Below, piece by piece: positions 6,764 to 9,988 of a stretch of DNA of 9,988 nt. Both the position numbers and the translations under genes were made by a program. The notes under the pieces were generated by a model. It ran no database searches, was not told where the DNA came from, and saw only the letters and a program-made list of their open reading frames with translations. The stretch's first letter is position 1. Every line of letters begins with the position of its first letter. The DNA is from an uncultured Alphaproteobacteria bacterium (lineage in GTDB: Bacteria; Pseudomonadota; Alphaproteobacteria; Paracaedibacterales; CAIULA01): positions 1 to 9,988 of the forward strand of contig CAIVFQ010000022.1 in NCBI GenBank assembly GCA_903905285.1, written 5' to 3'.

Positions 6764-6776
6764 AAATACTCTTTCC

Positions 6777-6823
6777 TTCACAATCCTAACTTGTGAATTG
6801 GTTTTTTTCAGGACACAATTGTG
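6777..6823 (-). promoter_or_regulatory. inverted repeats next to the ribosome-binding site of the exported-protein gene
   Basis: TTCACAA (6777-6783) and TTGTGAA (6791-6797) are perfect 7-bp arms with a 7-base loop. In the mRNA this stem ends right at the GGAAAGAG ribosome-binding site of the gene starting at 6763. Another palindrome with the same core, CACAATTGTG, lies at 6814-6823. They could be protein-binding sites or an RNA switch. Confidence 0.4.
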
Positions 6824-6825
6824 AC

Positions 6826-6891
6826 TTAATGAAGGGGCCCTCCTGGCCAAAACCCCAACCCGCGTTGCCTCCCCACCGCGCACCACAACAT
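6826..6891 (-). CDS. possible 21-residue leader peptide
   Basis: ATG at 6891 to TAA at 6826-6828 on the minus strand, 62 bases upstream of the exported-protein gene and downstream of the MerR-like promoter. AAAGG lies seven or eight bases before the ATG, a good ribosome-binding site, better than that of several genes here. The peptide has two Trp (3 and 15), one Cys and a Gly/Pro-rich end (FWPGGPLH). Its coding strand is unusually G-rich and ends in a GGCC-GGCC potential stem. It may be a translated leader or chance. Confidence 0.3.
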   Translation of the reverse strand: MLWCAVGRQRGLGFWPGGPLH

Positions 6892-6965
6892 AATTCTACC
6901 TTTGCCTCAAAATCTTGCGATTATGGGCACATCTTCGCACCGGGTTCCACGCCAATGAAAATTCG

Positions 6966-6996
6966 TCTATAGTGACAAAGCGCTTCGTCACGTCAA
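6966..6996 (-). promoter_or_regulatory. promoter with 19-bp spacer and palindromic operator (MerR-like layout)
   Basis: On the minus strand TTGACG (6996-6991) and TATAGA (6971-6966) are separated by 19 bp. The spacer is filled by a near-perfect 20-bp palindrome at 6972-6991 (GTGACAAAGC / GCTTCGTCAC, nine of ten pairs). An overlong spacer with a palindrome between the boxes is the layout used by MerR-family activators. It points toward the leader ORF and the exported-protein gene. No regulator gene is in the window. Confidence 0.45.
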
Positions 6997-7000
6997 CAAG

Positions 7001-7032
7001 GCAACCCTGTTTTAAAAACAAGGGGGCTTTTT
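7001..7032 (+). terminator. Rho-independent terminator-like hairpin, plus strand
   Basis: CCCTGTTT (7005-7012) pairs with the AAACA-A-GGG arm (7016-7024) with one bulged A; the outer GC (7001-7002) can pair with GC (7026-7027); TTTTT follows at 7028-7032. An alternative stem, GGG-C-TTTTTAAAAA-CCC (7024-7041), overlaps it. No plus-strand gene lies close upstream: it would end read-through from murU or an unannotated transcript. Confidence 0.4.
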
Positions 7033-7133
7033 AAAAACCCAATCACGCCCCGACATATTCAGGTGTAACTAGCTCTACCGTCTTTAGAATAACGAGAAAA
7101 GGTTAACAAATGGTTTCCCGAACACATCTTAAT

Positions 7134-8234
7134 TTACAAGGCGTATAATCGCAGTGTCTGCTGACAAATAAGGTCCTCGCTAAAGCGTTCCATAACAAAC
7201 TCACGGCTCGCCTGCCCAAATGCCAACCGGCGTTCAGGGTTTAAAACAAGATCTAAAATCTTTTCGGCTAAAACCTCGGCATTTTTTGGGGGAATTAAAT
7301 ATCCATTAACCCCATTTCTTACAATAATTCGACACCCCGGCATATCACACGTAATAATGGGCTTACCGCAAGAAGCCCCTTCTATAAGCGATTTGGGAAT
7401 GCCTTCCCGATAATAACTGGCCATAACGGCTATGTGACTTTGCTGATACAATTTGGGAACATCCTTTTGATACCCCAACCACTCAATGATCCCTTCTTTG
7501 TGCCACGCTTGCAAAACAGAAAGGGGAATGGCATCAGCGTTTTCAAGGTCAGGTTCGCCCACCAACCGAAAATGTAACCCATGCCCCTTCGCCCTCAACA
7601 GACGCGCCGCCGCAACAAATTCCCCAACCCCTTTTGTCCATAACAAACGCGAAACATGAACAACGACAATAGGCTCAGCTGGCTCACTTACGGGGTAAAA
7701 AACTGACGTATTGACCCCTGCCCCCAAAATAAGATGAACTTGGATACGGGAATCTAAGCTTTGAATAACCTTGGCATCTTCTGGGTTTTGAACAATTACC
7801 TGTACCCGCGGCCATCGCAGCAACCAACGCAGAATAAATTTGACTGGTTTTTGTAACCAATGTTTTTGGCTAAAAATGGCCCCCAATCCGGCCACCGCAG
7901 CAACGATGATGGGAACGCCTATTAACAAACCAATCAACGTGCCATAAAGAACCGGCTTTAAAGCCACAAGGTGAATAATATCGGGGCGCAGCTGACGGTA
8001 AAGTTTAAAAATTTGCCACAGAGTTTTAACCTCACGCCAGGGCTTCAAGCCACCACGATCAAAGGAAACAGGATGAAAGTCCAACCCAGCCTTTTGAATC
8101 TCAACATGGTCACCTTTTGCCGGTGTTGCAACGCTAACCTGGCAACCCTCTTGTTGGGCTTTTAAAGCCAAGGGCAGACGATGACTACAGAAATAGCGAT
8201 CGTCTGCGACAAGATAAAGAATTTTTTTCTTCAA
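7134..8234 (-). CDS. GT4-family glycosyltransferase
   Basis: GT-B fold retaining glycosyltransferase of family 4, transferring a sugar from a nucleotide donor, probably to a lipid-linked surface glycan at the inner face of the membrane. The 366 residues show the acceptor domain opening KKKILYLVADDRYFCSHRLPLA, the VAAVAGLGAIFS segment (111-122) typical of CapM/PglA-like members, the phosphate-binding VSRLLWTKGV (194-203; Arg196, Lys201), and the EX7E motif EGIPKSLIE (Glu277, Glu285). Length is normal. The start is TTG at 8234: no ATG lies nearby downstream, and TTAGGTTATACC gives AGG at seven bases. The ribosome-binding site overlaps the stop of the upstream MFS gene (9-bp gap), so the two genes are probably co-transcribed and translationally coupled. 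Donor and acceptor cannot be told. Confidence 0.9.
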   Translation of the reverse strand: MKKKILYLVADDRYFCSHRLPLALKAQQEGCQVSVATPAKGDHVEIQKAGLDFHPVSFDRGGLKPWREVKTLWQIFKLYRQLRPDIIHLVALKPVLYGTLIGLLIGVPIIVAAVAGLGAIFSQKHWLQKPVKFILRWLLRWPRVQVIVQNPEDAKVIQSLDSRIQVHLILGAGVNTSVFYPVSEPAEPIVVVHVSRLLWTKGVGEFVAAARLLRAKGHGLHFRLVGEPDLENADAIPLSVLQAWHKEGIIEWLGYQKDVPKLYQQSHIAVMASYYREGIPKSLIEGASCGKPIITCDMPGCRIIVRNGVNGYLIPPKNAEVLAEKILDLVLNPERRLAFGQASREFVMERFSEDLICQQTLRLYAL

Positions 8235-8243
8235 AGGTATAAC

Positions 8244-9503
8244 CTAATCAGTGTAAATAGATTTCAACCGAAGCAGGGCAACGAACGCAATAACCGCACC
8301 CGCTGTCAGGTAAAAAGCTGGAACTAAATTAGACCCCGTAAGGGTGATGAAGATAATAACAATCTGAGGGGCTGTTCCACCGAACAAAGGCCCACTGATG
8401 TTGGTCGTTAATGAAACAGCTGAGTTTCGAACCGCGGTTGGGAAGGTTTCAACCATCAACGCCGGCAGTGGCCCAAAATACCCCCCCACCCCAATCGCCA
8501 TCAGCGCCTGAGCCAAGAAAATATAAAGCATTTGGTCACTTTGATTCACAACCATCATTAAAGGTATGGTGCCAATAATAAACAAAACAGCTGCCGTTCC
8601 CATTACAATTTTTCGGCCATATATGTCAGATAACCAGGCTGATCCAATGGTGATTAAACTGACGAAAACCATGTTGATGGTATTAATCGTAAAGGCCATA
8701 CTTTTGCTAAGATGCAAAAACTCTGTTAAATGGGTCGTCATATAAACGAACAAAATATAAAAGCTAAGGTCGTGTAACATAACTACCAGCACCAGAGTAA
8801 ATAAACTGCTGCCATGTTTTTTGAATACGTCCCGAACCGGAGTTTGACTCAGATTGCCACTTTTCTCGGCTTCTTCATAAACAGGGGATTCTGCCACATT
8901 GCGACGCAAATAATATCCAACCACACAAATCAAGATACCCGCCAAAAAGGGCAATCGCCATCCCCAGGCTTCCATTTGTGCATCGGTTAAAATGCTGGAA
9001 AATAAGGCAGCCGTTGCTGACCCCAACATTAACCCCAACAAACAACTGGTGACGGTGAAACTGCCAACCAACCCGCGACGGTTTTTGGTGCTGTGCTCCG
9101 TTGTAAAGGTAATCGAGCCAGCGTAGTTGCCACCCATAGATATGCCTTGCAACATGCGAAAAATAATCAGAATAACAGCTGCCGCACCACCAATGTGCTC
9201 ATAGGTGGGCAAAACACCGATCAAAGCCGTCGGCACTGCCATGAACAAAATTGTTAAGACCAGGGCCTTTTTGCGACCATGACGATCACCAATATAGCCG
9301 AAGAACAGCCCCCCTAAAGGACGGGCCAAATACCCAGCCGCAAAGGCGCCATAGGCGGATAGCAACTGACTAATCGGATCAAAGCTTGGGAAAAAAAGTT
9401 TGCCAATAATGGGGGCAAAATAACCAAATAATGCAAAATCATACCATTCGAACAAATTACCGGTCATGCTGGTAACTACTGTACGGACCAACTGTTTAGA
9501 CAT
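8244..9503 (-). CDS. MFS transporter, metabolite:H+ symporter (MHS/ProP-like) family
   Basis: Inner-membrane proton symporter with twelve predicted helices. The 419 residues contain the MHS hallmarks GNLFEWYDFALFGYFAP (15-31), ARPLGGLFFGYIGDRHGRKKAL (60-81, the loop 2-3 motif), RMLQGISMGGNYAG (116-129), WGWRLPFLAG (180-189) and the repeated motif SDIYGRK (292-298) in the second half. The family carries proline/betaine, citrate, alpha-ketoglutarate or shikimate; the substrate here is not decided by sequence, and multiple ProP-like copies are common in intracellular alphaproteobacteria. AGGTGA lies four bases before the ATG at 9503. It is first in a unit with the glycosyltransferase. Complete, with no disrupted motif. 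Confidence 0.93.
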   Translation of the reverse strand: MSKQLVRTVVTSMTGNLFEWYDFALFGYFAPIIGKLFFPSFDPISQLLSAYGAFAAGYLARPLGGLFFGYIGDRHGRKKALVLTILFMAVPTALIGVLPTYEHIGGAAAVILIIFRMLQGISMGGNYAGSITFTTEHSTKNRRGLVGSFTVTSCLLGLMLGSATAALFSSILTDAQMEAWGWRLPFLAGILICVVGYYLRRNVAESPVYEEAEKSGNLSQTPVRDVFKKHGSSLFTLVLVVMLHDLSFYILFVYMTTHLTEFLHLSKSMAFTINTINMVFVSLITIGSAWLSDIYGRKIVMGTAAVLFIIGTIPLMMVVNQSDQMLYIFLAQALMAIGVGGYFGPLPALMVETFPTAVRNSAVSLTTNISGPLFGGTAPQIVIIFITLTGSNLVPAFYLTAGAVIAFVALLRLKSIYTD

Positions 9504-9570
9504 ACAATCACCTACTTGTGAAATATAAAGAAAAGAAAAGATGTAGAATTATGGTATAGATTAAGTATGA

Positions 9571-9582
9571 CGGCAGCTGCCG
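9571..9582. promoter_or_regulatory. 12-bp perfect palindrome upstream of the transporter gene
   Basis: CGGCAGCTGCCG at 9571-9582 lies 68 bases upstream of the MFS start, just beyond an AT-rich stretch containing minus-strand -10-like hexamers (CATAAT, TATACC). It could be an operator, but no -35 box is convincing and palindromes of this size occur by chance. Confidence 0.3.
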
Positions 9583-9632
9583 CCTAGTCGTAGAAAAGAG
9601 AGAGTGGTGAAAAATATCCTCATGCCTTCAGG

Positions 9633-9752
9633 CTAACCCGCTACCACCGTGTTTGTCAAATAATTAACAATGATTCCAAGAAGAAGGATGAAGAATAGCC
9701 CCACATAAAGCAGTGCTGCGGCATAAGGTAAAATACCTAAGGAAAAAGGCAC
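9633..9752 (-). CDS. possible small single-helix membrane protein
   Basis: A 39-codon reading frame from GTG (9752) to TAG (9633-9635), open 10 codons further to an upstream stop at 9785. The product begins PFSLGILPYAAALL and has one strongly hydrophobic stretch (about residues 8-30, ALLYVGLFFILLLGIIV), then NYLTNTVVAG. No clear ribosome-binding site precedes the GTG, and no ATG is present. It sits between the IS200-type remnant and the MFS gene on the same strand. It may be a true small membrane protein or the leftover end of a larger gene. No family is recognised. Confidence 0.35.
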   Translation of the reverse strand: MPFSLGILPYAAALLYVGLFFILLLGIIVNYLTNTVVAG

Positions 9753-9858
9753 AATTTCGATCGTCTCTTTCAGTTTTAGTAACTACCCAGGTTGGGAAAG
9801 AAAAAAGTGTTTAAAGTTTTGTTCAAATCATTCATAAGTTTTGTATGGCTCAATGACA

Positions 9859-9988
9859 GCCAGCTGAAGCTGGCAGGTTGCTATCTAGACTGGAAGTCGC
9901 GGTCAATCTAAAGATAAGTTATGCAAATTATCTGTTTTGTGAGCATCTGTATGATTGTCGATGTAGTTATTGATGATCTCGTCACTGA
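9859..9988 (-). mobile_element. 3' end of an IS200/IS605-type insertion sequence, cut by the window
   Basis: After the transposase-like stop codon (9905-9903) the minus strand carries GACTTCCAGTC and then a perfect 6-bp hairpin GCCAGC-TTCA-GCTGGC (9874-9859). A subterminal hairpin soon after the tnpA stop is how IS200/IS605 right ends are built, and they lack terminal inverted repeats. The exact outer boundary cannot be set from this sequence. Confidence 0.5.
9903..9986 (-). CDS. tnpA: IS200/IS605-type Y1 transposase, C-terminal fragment (partial at window edge)
   Basis: The minus-strand frame is open from the edge to a TGA at 9905-9903, giving the last 27 residues. SDEIINNYIDN resembles the TnpA C-terminal helix, in which the catalytic tyrosine stands in a YIxNQ context; here Tyr is residue 8 and the usual Gln is His. 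The rest is a short polar tail. The rest of the gene lies beyond the window, so integrity cannot be judged. The call depends on a short stretch plus the hairpin behind it. Confidence 0.45.
   Translation of the reverse strand, partial: SDEIINNYIDNHTDAHKTDNLHNLSLD

Larger units (their letters stand above)
6892..7133. other. non-coding region between the exported-protein and glycosyltransferase genes
   Basis: With the leader below 6892, this makes a 370-bp gap (6764-7133) without a recognised gene on either strand. It holds the MerR-like promoter (6966-6996) and a plus-strand terminator-like hairpin (7001-7032). Nothing else convincing is seen from 7033 to 7133; no clear minus-strand terminator for the glycosyltransferase is visible. 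Confidence 0.5.
9504..9988. other. right flank: short ORF, palindromes and an IS end
   Basis: Upstream of the MFS gene there is no long coding region. The stretch holds a 12-bp palindrome (9571-9582), a short GCCTTCAGGC palindrome (9624-9633) at the end of the small membrane ORF, that ORF (9633-9752), AT-rich sequence to about 9850, and the IS200/IS605-like end (9859-9988). Confidence 0.5.

Noticed and set aside
6764..6886. Upstream extension of the exported-protein frame to 6886
   Set aside because: The ATG at 6763 has a ribosome-binding site and opens a signal peptide; the extension covers the stem-loops and is antisense-like in composition.
6892..6965. tRNA or other structured RNA gene, suggested by GGGTTCCACGCCA
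   Set aside because: No cloverleaf, anticodon arm or acceptor stem can be built around it.
1..9988. CRISPR array, rRNA, prophage or toxin-antitoxin genes
   Set aside because: No regularly spaced direct repeats, no rRNA-like sequence, and no phage or toxin motifs were seen on either strand.

Overview
The window looks like chromosomal DNA of a Gram-negative alphaproteobacterium, probably host-associated. Gram-negative: it carries lpxC (lipid A) and a surface-type passenger protein. Alphaproteobacterial: tsaE, an AmgK-type kinase and a MurU-type nucleotidyltransferase are stacked with 4-bp ATGA overlaps. The low-GC intergenic DNA, a ProP/MHS-type transporter, a chlamydial-Pmp-like gene and insertion-sequence remnants suggest a Holosporales/Rickettsiales-like organism. 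That placement is inference; there is no rRNA or other decisive marker.

Layout. 1-326: gene-free, with an IS-end-like hairpin, a palindromic element and a likely terminator for the next gene. 327-2476 (minus): a secreted beta-helix protein with alternating FxxN and GGAI motifs, as in chlamydial Pmps, plus an autotransporter passenger-type repeat. It is split into two frames by a run of eight C, and no C-terminal beta-barrel is visible. 2582-3526 (minus): lpxC, complete. A 135-bp divergent region with helically phased ACAAA repeats separates it from the plus-strand operon tsaE-amgK-murU (3676-5824). 5792-6763 (minus): an unrecognised exported protein whose 3' end overlaps murU tail to tail. 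Its upstream region has a promoter-like pair with a 19-bp spacer filled by a near-perfect palindrome (MerR-like architecture), a 21-codon leader ORF and a stem-loop next to the ribosome-binding site. 7134-9503 (minus): a two-gene unit, MHS-type MFS transporter followed by a GT4 glycosyltransferase. 9504-9988: a possible one-helix membrane protein, two short palindromes, and the end of an IS200/IS605-type element with the last 27 codons of its transposase running off the window.

Function. Most recognisable genes serve the envelope: LpxC commits precursor to lipid A, AmgK and MurU recycle cell-wall amino sugars to UDP-MurNAc, the GT4 enzyme probably builds a surface glycan, and the Pmp-like protein would be exported. 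TsaE belongs to tRNA t6A synthesis and is there by operon tradition.

The most interesting locus is the Pmp-like gene. Its C-tract resembles a phase-variation switch, and it is flanked by lpxC itself and a short relic resembling the lpxC 3' end, suggesting insertion or duplication beside lpxC.
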